From Streptomyces bottropensis ATCC 25435 (GTDB taxonomy: Bacteria > Actinomycetota > Actinomycetes > Streptomycetales > Streptomycetaceae), in the NCBI RefSeq assembly GCF_000383595.1, contig NZ_KB911581.1, positions 5,787,519 through 5,851,518 on the forward strand: 64,000 bases of DNA, in the 5' to 3' direction. The notes under the pieces are model-generated. The model worked only from the letters and a program-made list of their open reading frames with translations. It was not told the origin of the DNA and ran no database searches. Positions 50,278 through 58,163 of the stretch are shown piece after piece. Every line of letters begins with the position of its first letter. The first letter of the stretch is position 1. The translations under genes were made by a program, and so were the position numbers.

Positions 50278-50460
50278 CTACGAAGCGGCGGCCCATTCGA
50301 GGACAAGACGCTCGTACTCGCTCCGCTGCTCCCTGTTCAACGTCCCGCCGCTCCGGAACCAGAGCGCCCGGATCTCCTCGTTGACCTCGGCGGCCGTTCG
50401 CGCCGGTACTTCCGCTCTTTCCAGGACGACATCAGGGGTAGTGGACATGGTGTAAACCAT
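50278..50460 (-). CDS. Small protein of unknown function (60 aa)
   Basis: 60 residues (56 if the second Met is used). ATG 50460 has GAGGACAT directly before it, and ATG 50448 has no such site. The protein is acidic and helical: AEVNEEIRALWFRSGGTLNREQRSEYERLVLEWAAAS. Codon bias is normal and the frame is closed by a terminator, so I think it is real. It resembles small actinobacterial proteins seen near regulators. No function is known to me. It lies 79 bases from the ROK gene on the same strand. Confidence 0.65.
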   Translation of the reverse strand: MVYTMSTTPDVVLERAEVPARTAAEVNEEIRALWFRSGGTLNREQRSEYERLVLEWAAAS

Positions 50461-50538
50461 ATGTCCTCGAACGTGAAGCCGACGTGAGTAAAGATCCCAC
50501 TTCGGACATTACGGACCGTGAAGCTGATCACTCTGCGT

Positions 50539-51699
50539 TTACGGCTCCACCGTTCCGAGTACGAGGACCTGAATGGCCAGCACTGCGGCCCCCCGTGCCC
50601 AGTCGTGGAAGTCGGACACCTTCGTCTCCAGCGGGACGGGTGCGGCCAGCGGATGCCGGTGCGCGCGGACGGCCTCGTCCACCGCCTCTCCCGCCACCTC
50701 CATCAGCCCCACCCCCTCCCCCGCGAGCAGGATCCTCTGCGGCATCACGAAGTTGGCGATCTGGGCCAGCAGCGTGCCCAGCGCCCGCCCCGCCTCCCCG
50801 ACGACCCGCGCGCACATCGGCTCGCCGTCGGCCGCGCCGGCCAGGATCTCCTCGTACGTCACCTCGCGCCCCGTCGCCGCCCGCACCTGGTAGCGGATGC
50901 TGGGGATGCTCAGCAGGGAGACGGCGCTGCCGCGCCTGCCGTCGGGAGTGAGGGGTCCCGCGGGGTCCACGATCCAGTGGCGGCCGAATCCCCGGTCCTC
51001 CTCGGCGTGCGCCACCCGCCTGCCGCCCAGGACGAGGCCGTAGCCGATGCCCGCGCCGATGGTGAGGACGACGAAACGGTCGAGGCCGCGCCCCGCGCCG
51101 AACCAGGTCTCGGCCTCGACGAGGGCGGCGACGTCGTTCTCGACGACGACCGGCAACCCGGTGCGCTCCTCGACGAGTTCGGCCAGCGGGACGTCACGCC
51201 ACGACAGAAAGGGCGACTCCCCGACCACCGCGCGGCGCCGGACGAAGCCGCCGACCCCGATGCCGATGCCGGCGAGCGCGGGATGGGTACGGGCGAGTTC
51301 GGCGGCCATGCCGGCGAGGAGGTCGGCGACCCGCTCCGGGTCATGGGTGGTGAGGGGGCGGTCGAGACGGGTGACGATCTCGCCGCGGAGCGTGGTGACG
51401 ACGCCGTACACCATGTCGTCGGTGATCTTGAAGCCCAGGAAGGCGCAGGACTCGGCGACGATGTCCAGCGGCTGTGAGGGGCGCCCCTGACGGACTTCGG
51501 GGAGCGCGGCGCCCTCGGCGGACTCCACCAACAGTCCCGATTCGATCAGCGGCTTGGTCAGCCGGGTGAGGCTTCCGGCGGAGAGGCCGAGCCGCCGGGC
51601 CAGTTCCGTGCGCGAGAGCGGACCGTGCACGAGCACCTCGATCGCCACCGCGCGTTCCCCGGGACTGAGCGGCAGCCAACTGGCGGCGAGTGCGGTCAT
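50539..51699 (-). CDS. ROK family transcriptional repressor
   Basis: 386 residues. The winged helix-turn-helix (about 10-75) reads LVHGPLSRTELARRLGLSAGSLTRLTKPLIESGLL. The ROK domain follows, with GIGIGVGGFVRRRAVVGESPFL, VENDVAALVEAETWFGAGRGL and the zinc/catalytic-site region EEDRGFGRHWIVDPAG. Instead of CxCGxxGC it has a segment without cysteines, so it does not show the usual zinc site. It is divergent from the Gfo/Idh/MocA oxidoreductase. Two matching inverted repeats sit between them, one near each start, which is the standard layout for a local repressor. Confidence 0.9.
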   Translation of the reverse strand: MTALAASWLPLSPGERAVAIEVLVHGPLSRTELARRLGLSAGSLTRLTKPLIESGLLVESAEGAALPEVRQGRPSQPLDIVAESCAFLGFKITDDMVYGVVTTLRGEIVTRLDRPLTTHDPERVADLLAGMAAELARTHPALAGIGIGVGGFVRRRAVVGESPFLSWRDVPLAELVEERTGLPVVVENDVAALVEAETWFGAGRGLDRFVVLTIGAGIGYGLVLGGRRVAHAEEDRGFGRHWIVDPAGPLTPDGRRGSAVSLLSIPSIRYQVRAATGREVTYEEILAGAADGEPMCARVVGEAGRALGTLLAQIANFVMPQRILLAGEGVGLMEVAGEAVDEAVRAHRHPLAAPVPLETKVSDFHDWARGAAVLAIQVLVLGTVEP

Positions 51700-51722
51700 G
51701 AGGGTCAGACTCCCACATCAGA

Positions 51723-51742
51723 TTTCTTCCGTCGCGGAAACA
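51723..51742. promoter_or_regulatory. ROK operator 1 (near repressor gene)
   Basis: TTTCTTCCGTCGCGGAAACA. It contains the exact inverted repeat TTCCG-TCG-CGGAA at 51727-51739. It lies 24 bases upstream of the ROK start, so it can autorepress. Confidence 0.7.
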
Positions 51743-51805
51743 ATCTATCCGAAGCAGCCCACCCAGACGGCCACAAAATGGTGCCCGGCAACCTCTTGAC
51801 GCCAC

Positions 51806-51828
51806 AATTCTTTCGTGGCGAAAGTAAG
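51806..51828 (+). promoter_or_regulatory. ROK operator 2 over oxidoreductase promoter
   Basis: CTTTCG-TGG-CGAAAG at 51810-51824 is an exact inverted repeat with the same shape and outer TTCTTTCGT...AAAG sequence as operator 1. TTGACG at 51796-51801 immediately upstream is a good -35, so the operator covers the promoter of the oxidoreductase gene. Confidence 0.7.
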
Positions 51829-51866
51829 TAGGCAGTGACTCTCCAGCAGAGAAGGACATTCCTCAC

Positions 51867-53069
51867 ATGACGTTCTCCCTCGGCGTCGTCGGCGCCGGCC
51901 AGTTCTCCGGCCAGTTCGCCACGCTGTTCCAGGCCCACCCCGGCGTCGGCGACGTCTACGTCACGGACCTGCTGCCCGAACGGGCCGAGGAGCTCGTGGC
52001 CGCGCAGGGCCTGGCCGGCACCTTCCCCTCCTACGAGGCGATGCTGGAGTCGCCCGCGGTCGACGCGGTCGCCGTCTTCACCCAGCGCTGGACGCACGGG
52101 CCGCTGGTCCTCAAGGGGCTGGCGGCGGGCAAGCACGTCTACTCGGCCGTGCCCATGGCGATCACCACCGACGAGATCGCGGCGATCATCGACGCGGTCC
52201 GGGAGACCGGGCTGACGTACATGATGGGCGAGACGAGCCAGTACAACCCGGCGACCGTGCACGCCCGCAACCAGATCGCGGAAGGGGCGTTCGGGCGGAT
52301 CTTCTACGCCGAGGGCGACTACGTCCACGACATGGACCTGGGGTTCTACGAGGCCTACCGGTACAGCGGCGGCGAGGACTGGAAGCGGACCGCCAGCTAT
52401 CCCCCGCTGCTCTACCCGACGCACTCGGTGGGCGGCGTGCTGGGCGCCTGGCAGACGCACGCGGTGAGCGTGTCGGCGATCGGGGTCGTGGACGGGCGCG
52501 GGGACGGGGTGTTCGACAAGGAGGTCAGCCAGTTCGGCAACGACTTCTCCAACGCGACCGCCCTGTTCGAGGTGGCGGGCGGAGGTTCGTTCCGGACCAA
52601 CGAGTTCCGGCGGGTCGGTTACCCCTCGCAGATCCGGGAGTCGCGGTTCCGGTTCTTCGGCACGGAGGCCAGCATGGAGCAGCTCGCCACGGTGGCGTTC
52701 TGGCAGGACAAGAAGGGGGTGACGGACATCAGCGAGCTGCTGGAGCCCAAGCAGACGCTGTCTCCCGACGATCCCTCCCTCCAGCACATCGCGCCGGACC
52801 TGCGGGCCGCCTTCACCTCCGGTTCGGCGCCGGTGCACGACCGGTCGCGGCTGCCGCGGGAGTTCGACGAGCTGCACAACGGGCACGAGGGCAGCCACCA
52901 CTTCCTGGTGGACGACTTCGTGACCGCCGTCACCACCCGGACCCTGCCGTCGGTCAACGCCTGGGTGGCCGCCCGCTACACCCTGCCGGGCATCGTCGCG
53001 CACGAGTCCGCGCGGCAGGGCGGGGTCAGGCTGGAGATCCCGGACTTCGGGGACGCCCCCGGGGCGTGA
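51867..53069 (+). CDS. Gfo/Idh/MocA family oxidoreductase
   Basis: 400 residues. The NAD(P)-binding motif is LGVVGAGQFSGQFATLF. The family's AVFTQRWTHGPLVLKGLAAGKHVYSAVPMAI replaces the usual EKP motif with SAVP, so the catalytic lysine of the EKP signature is absent here. The C-terminal beta-sheet domain (SQYNPATVHARNQIAEGAFG, then TSYPPLLYPTHSVGG-like sequence with the conserved His) follows. It probably oxidises or epimerises a sugar or cyclitol. ATG 51867 has GAAGGACATTCC before it. It is controlled by the divergent ROK repressor and has no partner enzyme gene nearby. Confidence 0.88.
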   Translation: MTFSLGVVGAGQFSGQFATLFQAHPGVGDVYVTDLLPERAEELVAAQGLAGTFPSYEAMLESPAVDAVAVFTQRWTHGPLVLKGLAAGKHVYSAVPMAITTDEIAAIIDAVRETGLTYMMGETSQYNPATVHARNQIAEGAFGRIFYAEGDYVHDMDLGFYEAYRYSGGEDWKRTASYPPLLYPTHSVGGVLGAWQTHAVSVSAIGVVDGRGDGVFDKEVSQFGNDFSNATALFEVAGGGSFRTNEFRRVGYPSQIRESRFRFFGTEASMEQLATVAFWQDKKGVTDISELLEPKQTLSPDDPSLQHIAPDLRAAFTSGSAPVHDRSRLPREFDELHNGHEGSHHFLVDDFVTAVTTRTLPSVNAWVAARYTLPGIVAHESARQGGVRLEIPDFGDAPGA

Positions 53070-53077
53070 CGTCCCGC

Positions 53078-53095
53078 CCCGGCCGACGGGCCGGG
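53078..53095. terminator. Hairpin between convergent genes
   Basis: 7-bp perfect stem CCCGGCC / GGCCGGG with loop GACG, between the oxidoreductase (+) and L,D-transpeptidase (-) genes. Confidence 0.65.
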
Positions 53096-53109
53096 CTCCT
53101 GGTTGCCTG

Positions 53110-53805
53110 TCAGGTGCCCGGCTTGCGGCCGTACACGTAGACGTCGTCGCCCTTCTTCAGCAGCGACCAGTACTTCTTGGCGTCGGTCTTGGTCATGTTG
53201 GTGCAGCCGTGGGAGCCCGGCGGGTTCCACATGCTGACGCCGACGGAGTGGAAGGCCTGACCGCCGTCGAAGAACTGGGCGTAGGGCATGGGCACGTGGT
53301 AGATGGAAGAGACGTGGTCGATGTTCCGCCAGTAGATCTTCTTCAGACCGGTGCGGGTCTCGTAGCCGTCGCGGCCCGTGCGGACCGGGACGGGCCCGTA
53401 GACGAGCTTGCCGCCGTCCTGGATCCAGCTCAGCTGGAGGGTCAGGTTCACACAGGCGATACGGCCCTTGTTCGTCGGGCACTTGCCCGCCGCGTTGGGG
53501 TTCTTGCCCACGGCCTTCTGCTTGTTCATCAGGTCCATCACGCCCCAGGTGACGGAGCCCGCGTAGCCGAGGTTCGGCGAGATGCCGTGCTTGGTCTGGA
53601 AGGCCCTGATGGCCTCGCAGTCGGCGGTGGACTGCTTGCCGTCGACCGGCCGGCCGAGGAACTTCTCCACCTGCTTCTGGTACGGACCCTTCGTCGCCGT
53701 ACAACTCGCCGCCTGCGCGGGCGCGGTGCCCATCGCGAGCGTGAGCGGTGTCAGCAGACCGGTGATCGTGAGTGCGACTGCGCCTCTTCTGCCTATGTCC
53801 CCCAT
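53110..53805 (-). CDS. L,D-transpeptidase with N-terminal peptidoglycan-binding-like domain
   Basis: 231 residues. A signal peptide (ALTITGLLTPLTLAMGTAPAQA) precedes a PG-binding-like segment (PYQKQVEKFLGRPVDG...AIRAFQTKHG). The YkuD catalytic domain reads IQDGGKLVYGPVPVRTGRDG, then AFHSVGVSMWNPPGSHGCTNM, with catalytic Cys in SHGCTN and the preceding His. The usual Arg of SHGCxR is Asn here, as in a subgroup. It makes 3-3 crosslinks or attaches proteins to peptidoglycan outside the cell. I chose ATG 53805, with GGAGGG six bases upstream. Confidence 0.9.
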   Translation of the reverse strand: MGDIGRRGAVALTITGLLTPLTLAMGTAPAQAASCTATKGPYQKQVEKFLGRPVDGKQSTADCEAIRAFQTKHGISPNLGYAGSVTWGVMDLMNKQKAVGKNPNAAGKCPTNKGRIACVNLTLQLSWIQDGGKLVYGPVPVRTGRDGYETRTGLKKIYWRNIDHVSSIYHVPMPYAQFFDGGQAFHSVGVSMWNPPGSHGCTNMTKTDAKKYWSLLKKGDDVYVYGRKPGT

Positions 53806-53939
53806 GCCGGGCCCTCCCCCTTCATACGTTCTCGCTGCTTCTGCCTGTCCAGACATGCAATCGGCGCCCGCGGTTGTACTTCGGCCCACGTCGAGACGAA
53901 ACAGTTACACAGCCTGGAATTCGGATATAGAGTTCCCCC

Positions 53940-54425
53940 ATGAGCGACAGTCATTCCCCTTCTCGTGTGGCCCTCAAGAAAATAACTCCCGATGTGTCCA
54001 AGGCGATGGGCTCCTTGCACGGTGCCGCCGTTTCCGCGGCCCAGGACGCGAAGGTCGAGCCCGAGATACTCGAACTGATCAGAATTCGCGCGTCGCAGAT
54101 CAACGGCTGTGCGTTCTGCCTGGACATGCACACCAAGGACGCCCGCGCGCAGGGCGAGACCGAGCAGCGGATCTACGCGCTCAGCGCCTGGCGCGAGACC
54201 CCCTTCTTCACCGGACGCGAGCGCGCCGCCCTGGCGTTGACCGAGGCCGTGACCCTCGTCGCCGACGGCCAGGTGCCCGACGACGTCTACGCGGCCGCCG
54301 CCGAGGTGTTCGACGAGGAGCAGGTCGCGGCACTGATCTGGGCGGCCACCGTGATCAACGCGTACAACCGGATCGCGATCGCCACGCGTATGGTCCCCGG
54401 GGCCTACCAGCCCGTCCAGAAATAA
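53940..54425 (+). CDS. Carboxymuconolactone decarboxylase/AhpD-like protein
   Basis: 161 residues of the AhpD-like all-helical family. The redox-active pair and base are seen in SQINGCAFCLDMHTKDAR (CxxC-x3-H). The second repeat has LALTEAVTLVADGQVP and AATVINAYNRIAIATRM. Such proteins act as alkylhydroperoxidase-like disulfide reductases. The decarboxylase function is not implied by the CxxC members. ATG 53940 is used. A strong terminator follows. It is divergent from the L,D-transpeptidase. Confidence 0.9.
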   Translation: MSDSHSPSRVALKKITPDVSKAMGSLHGAAVSAAQDAKVEPEILELIRIRASQINGCAFCLDMHTKDARAQGETEQRIYALSAWRETPFFTGRERAALALTEAVTLVADGQVPDDVYAAAAEVFDEEQVAALIWAATVINAYNRIAIATRMVPGAYQPVQK

Positions 54426-54471
54426 CCCCGAAGCCGCCGAGACCTTTCCGTCAGCATTTCCGAACGACTTT

Positions 54472-54511
54472 CAGCGCCGGGCCGAATTCCTTTCGGTCCG
54501 GCGCTTTTTTG
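54472..54511. terminator. Bidirectional terminator with T run
   Basis: AGCGCCGGG...TCCGGCGCTTTTTT. An outer stem (one G-U pair) with an inner CCGAA/TTCGG stem is followed by six T on the + strand. It separates the AhpD-like gene from the aminobenzoate cluster, whose last gene stops at 54533. Confidence 0.85.
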
Positions 54512-54532
54512 CGCCCCTGTGTCGCTGTCGAT

Positions 54533-55327
54533 TCAGCGATCCGGCAACTGCTCCATGAGGCTGTCCAGCCAGATCCGCCACCGCGGGGCGTGGACGGCCG
54601 GGCCCGGGGTCATCGGGCGCCCGGTCCAGGCGGCGACCGGCCGGATGCCGTGGAGGGCGTTGACGAGCCACACCTCGCGGCCCTCCAGTTCGGGCAGGAA
54701 GCGTTCGCGGTGGGCGACCCGGACACCGGTGCGGGCGGCCCGTTCCTGGACCAGGGCCTGGGTGACACCGGGGAGCAGGGGGAGGCGGGGCGGCGGCAGG
54801 CAGAGGGTGTCGTCCTCCCACCACAGGACACTGGAACTGGCCGCCTCCAGCACCAGGCCGGAGGGCGCGATGAGCACGGCGTCGTCGGCGTCGGCGCCCG
54901 CCGCCCGTCCGCGCACACGGGCCAGGGCGTCCAGGTCCGGCCCCTTGCGGCGGGGCACGGTCCGCGGGTCGGGCTGACCGGCCGCCCATACCCGCACCTC
55001 GGCCGTGAGGGCCGGCGCGGGGCGCAGCAGGAGCCGCAACTCCAGCGATCCGGCGGCGAGTTCGACCCGGGGGAACCACTCCCCCGTGCGCGGCAGGGCC
55101 CGGGTCATGTCCTGCCAGAAGTCGACGGCCTGCGCCAGGGCGGGTGCGCCGCACTCGCCGCAGGATCGCAGGAACCGTTCGCGGTGCCGGTCGAAGCCGC
55201 GCACCCGTCCGTCGCGCAGCAGCCACGAGTCCGCCACGAGGAGGCGGCCGCCGTGTGCCTGGCCGGGGACGAGGCCGTGTTCGGGTGACCAGGTCAACAG
55301 ACCTTCCGCGATGGCCGGTTGTGTCAC
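54533..55327 (-). CDS. Class IV aminotransferase, probable 4-amino-4-deoxychorismate lyase
   Basis: 264 residues of the fold-type IV PLP enzymes (PabC/branched-chain aminotransferase/D-aminotransferase). The C-terminal parts are typical: PSGLVLEAASSSVLWWEDDTLCLPP and PLLPGVTQALVQERA. The usual PLP lysine (LKT/LKH) should lie near the PRRKGPDLDALARVRG segment, where K in RRKG fits. GTG 55327 has AGGAG six bases upstream. Its position in one operon with the fused aminodeoxychorismate synthase makes PabC the best assignment: aminodeoxychorismate to p-aminobenzoate and pyruvate. It is 26 bases from the flavin monooxygenase gene. Confidence 0.85.
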   Translation of the reverse strand: MTQPAIAEGLLTWSPEHGLVPGQAHGGRLLVADSWLLRDGRVRGFDRHRERFLRSCGECGAPALAQAVDFWQDMTRALPRTGEWFPRVELAAGSLELRLLLRPAPALTAEVRVWAAGQPDPRTVPRRKGPDLDALARVRGRAAGADADDAVLIAPSGLVLEAASSSVLWWEDDTLCLPPPRLPLLPGVTQALVQERAARTGVRVAHRERFLPELEGREVWLVNALHGIRPVAAWTGRPMTPGPAVHAPRWRIWLDSLMEQLPDR

Positions 55328-55352
55328 TCGGTGCTCCTGTCGGTCTTCCGGG

Positions 55353-56534
55353 TCAGTACTTGCGGCCCGCGACGGCCGGGGAGCCGTGCCGGGGTCCGTA
55401 GGGGGCGTGCTCCAGCCAGGCACCGCAGCGGGGCACCATGGGGGCGAGGGCGGCCGCCGCCCGCTGTTTGACGCGGACGATACGGCGCCGGGGCCGTAGG
55501 TGGTCCAGGGCCGTGCCGGCGGCGGCGCTGTTGAACAGCCCCGCCGAGCGCCGGACCTCGGCGAAGGAGTCGACCGCCGCGGGTGTGCCGTCGGCGATGG
55601 CGCGGGCGGCGGCGACCGCGTCCGCGATGCCGCTGTTCATCCCGCGCGCGCCGAACGGCGGGAAGAGATGGGCGGCCTCGCCGGCCAGCAGCACCCGGCG
55701 GTGCGGGTCGGTGAAGTCGGCGGCGACCTTGCGCAGGAAGCGGTAGGTGGACACCCACAGGACGCGCTCGTCGTACCCGTCGCCGACGACCTCCGGCAGC
55801 CAGCGCCGTACGGCCTCCTCGGTGCCGAACTCCTGTGTCGCGTCGTCGTCGCGGCACTGCAGGTCGAGCTGGAAGCCGCCGGTGAACGGCACCCGCATCA
55901 CGCTGCGGCCGCCGAGCGCCGGGTGCTCGTAGTGGAAGACCCGCTCCAGGGCCAGTTCGGCGCCGGGAATGTCGGCGATGTCGGCGACGACGTGGAAGCC
56001 CTCGCCGTGGGTGCCCTCCATCGGGATGCCCAGTTCACGCCGGACGGCCGAGCGGGCGCCGTCGGCGGCCACCGCGTGGACGCCGGTCCAGGTGCGGCCG
56101 TCCTCGCCGGTGAGGCTCACCCCGTCCGGATCGGTCGTCACGGCGGTGATCCGCGCGTCCCACACGAACTCCACGCCGGCGTCCCGGCAGGCGGCGAGCA
56201 GGAAGCGCTCGGTGTCGACCTGGCGGAGGCTGGTGAAGGGCGGGGTGCCGGTGGGCGGCGGGAAGGTGCGGGCGTAGACCTCGCGGCCCCGGTACAGGGT
56301 GCGTCGGGTGTGCCAGGTCCGGCCGTACGAGGCGATCTTGCCCGCGAGTCCGGGGTGGATGCCCTCCAGAAGCTCCAGGGTCTCGCGGTGCACGAACAGG
56401 GCGCGGCTGCCGGGGCGTTCGCGGCCCTCGGGGTCGGCTTCCAGGAGGGTGACGGGGAGGTCGTGGGCGCGCAGGGCGAGAGCGGCGGTCAGGCCCACGG
56501 GGCCGGCGCCCACGACGAGGACAGGGGGTGTCAT
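55353..56534 (-). CDS. FAD-dependent aromatic monooxygenase
   Basis: 393 residues, a class A flavin hydroxylase. The FAD motif is VLVVGAGPVGLTAALALRAHDLPVTLLEADPEG. The PheA/MhpA-type PGSRALFVHRETLELLE follows, then VHAVAADGARSAVRRELGI, and the GD motif in VLLAGEAAHLFPPFGARGMNSGIADA. It is about 150 residues shorter than phenol hydroxylase types, as it lacks the C-terminal thioredoxin domain. Start ATG 56534 overlaps the ligase stop by ATGA. I infer that it hydroxylates an aminobenzoate or its CoA/AMP-activated form. It is distinct from PobA at 11-12 kb. Confidence 0.88.
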   Translation of the reverse strand: MTPPVLVVGAGPVGLTAALALRAHDLPVTLLEADPEGRERPGSRALFVHRETLELLEGIHPGLAGKIASYGRTWHTRRTLYRGREVYARTFPPPTGTPPFTSLRQVDTERFLLAACRDAGVEFVWDARITAVTTDPDGVSLTGEDGRTWTGVHAVAADGARSAVRRELGIPMEGTHGEGFHVVADIADIPGAELALERVFHYEHPALGGRSVMRVPFTGGFQLDLQCRDDDATQEFGTEEAVRRWLPEVVGDGYDERVLWVSTYRFLRKVAADFTDPHRRVLLAGEAAHLFPPFGARGMNSGIADAVAAARAIADGTPAAVDSFAEVRRSAGLFNSAAAGTALDHLRPRRRIVRVKQRAAAALAPMVPRCGAWLEHAPYGPRHGSPAVAGRKY

Positions 56535-58159
56535 GCGCGGGCGCTCTCGGTGAGCATGCGGGTGATCTCGACCCGCTTGACCTTCCAGGTGGACGTCATC
56601 GGCAGTTCCTCGAACCGCCACTGCCGGGGCTCGGCCATGGTGGGCAGGTCGGCCGTGGCCTCGTGCCAGCGCCGCAGGTCCAGCGGGCGTTCGCCGCGCA
56701 CGCACACCACGGGGACGGGCTCACGGTCGGCGCCGGGGACGATGACGACCTCGCGCAGCTCCTCCAGGCGGGACATCAAGGTGTCCTCGACCTCCAGGTT
56801 GCTGTGCACGGAGTCGATCTGGTCGATCTCGCGGTCGATGAGGTAGAGGCCGCCCCAGCGGCTCTGGTAGCCCATGTCGCCCATCTGCCACCAGCCGCTG
56901 TCGAGTTGGCGGAGGTAGCGCTCCCGGGCGCCGAGATAGGTGAGGATGCGGCCCCGGGTGCGGGCCTCGATGCGGCCGGCGGTGCCGGGGGCGACCCGGC
57001 GGCCGGCGTCGTCGGCGACCCGGACCCGGGTGAAGCCCGGGATGCCGATGCCGACCCGGCGGCCGTCGGCGCGGGCGGCGCTGCGGCGGGTGAACCACTG
57101 GAAGGCGACCGGACCCGTCTCGCTCTGCCCGTACAGCTGGATCAGCCAGGGCGAGCGCCGCCGGGAGGCGTCCAACAGCCGCTGCACGGTGCGCGGGTGG
57201 ATGGCGTCGAAGGTGGAGCCGTAGGAGCGGACGCGGGACAGGGGTGCTCCGGGCGCGTCGGCCAGCTCCTCCCACAGGACGAAGGTGTTGGGGTGGGTCT
57301 CGACGATGCCGGGGCGGTGGCGCGCCAGCAGCGGACCGACGTTCGACGGTTCCGGGTCGATGATCAGGAGCAGCGGGCTGCCGAAGTGCAGCAGGACGCC
57401 GAGCAGGTGGTAGAAGCGCGAGTGCACGAACGACATGTGCAGGGCGGCGGTCTCGCCGCGCGTGGGCCAGCCCATGGCCTTCTGCGGGACGAGCCGGTTC
57501 CACATGGTGTTCGGGCAGTGCACGGCCAGCTTGGGCAGGCCGGTGGTGCCCGAGCTGTGGGTGATGAGGGAGGGGTCGCGGGGGTGGAGGCGGACGGCGG
57601 CCGGAGTCGGGGCGCCCGCGTACTTCTGCAGCGGTTCGGCGCCGGGGGCGTCGTCGACGGACAGCGTGCGCCGCACCAGGCCGGTGAGACCGACGTCCGC
57701 CAGGGGGCCTTCGAGCTTGGCCCTGTCCGTGATCAGCCAGGGCCGGTGGAGGCGTTCGAGGAGCTGTCCGACCACGGGGCCCGCGAGGCCGGGCGACAAC
57801 AGGACGGGGACGGCACCGATACGGGAGACCGCACAGGTCAGCAGCACGAGGTCGACGTTGTCCGTCTTGTGGACGACCACCTCCTCGGAGGGGCGCACGC
57901 CCGCTTCCCAGAGACGGCCGGAGAGTTCGTCGACCACGTCGGCCAGCGTCGTGTAGGCGAGGTCGGTCCCGAGGTCGGGGCGGACGTCGAGGGGCCGGTC
58001 CAGGGTGACGAAGACAGGGCCGTGGCGGTCGGCGGCCTCGCGGAACATGGAGCCCAGGTAGAAGCCGCGGCCGGTGAGGGCGAGTGCGGGCTGCCGGTCG
58101 GCCTGGAGCTGGTCGCGCATGGGACTCGGCCTTTCTGCGGGGGTGCGGGTGTCGGCCAT
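56531..58159 (-). CDS. AMP-dependent synthetase/ligase (cluster ligase 2)
   Basis: 542 residues of the ANL superfamily. A3 motif: ITHSSGTTGLPKLAVHCPN. A5-like: LYGQSETGPVAFQ. A7/A8 region: WWQMGDMGYQSRWGGLYLIDREID, where the usual GRxDD is replaced by DREIDQID. The A10-type lysine lies in TSTWKVKRVEIT. The atypical A8 sets it apart from ordinary aryl-CoA ligases and resembles those acting on carrier- or polyketide-type acids. ATG 58159 is taken. ATG 58121, with GAAAGG before it, is a rival start. It shares an ATGA overlap with the monooxygenase and lies four bases after ligase 1. Confidence 0.83.
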   Translation of the reverse strand: MADTRTPAERPSPMRDQLQADRQPALALTGRGFYLGSMFREAADRHGPVFVTLDRPLDVRPDLGTDLAYTTLADVVDELSGRLWEAGVRPSEEVVVHKTDNVDLVLLTCAVSRIGAVPVLLSPGLAGPVVGQLLERLHRPWLITDRAKLEGPLADVGLTGLVRRTLSVDDAPGAEPLQKYAGAPTPAAVRLHPRDPSLITHSSGTTGLPKLAVHCPNTMWNRLVPQKAMGWPTRGETAALHMSFVHSRFYHLLGVLLHFGSPLLLIIDPEPSNVGPLLARHRPGIVETHPNTFVLWEELADAPGAPLSRVRSYGSTFDAIHPRTVQRLLDASRRRSPWLIQLYGQSETGPVAFQWFTRRSAARADGRRVGIGIPGFTRVRVADDAGRRVAPGTAGRIEARTRGRILTYLGARERYLRQLDSGWWQMGDMGYQSRWGGLYLIDREIDQIDSVHSNLEVEDTLMSRLEELREVVIVPGADREPVPVVCVRGERPLDLRRWHEATADLPTMAEPRQWRFEELPMTSTWKVKRVEITRMLTESARA

Positions 58160-58163
58160 GGCG

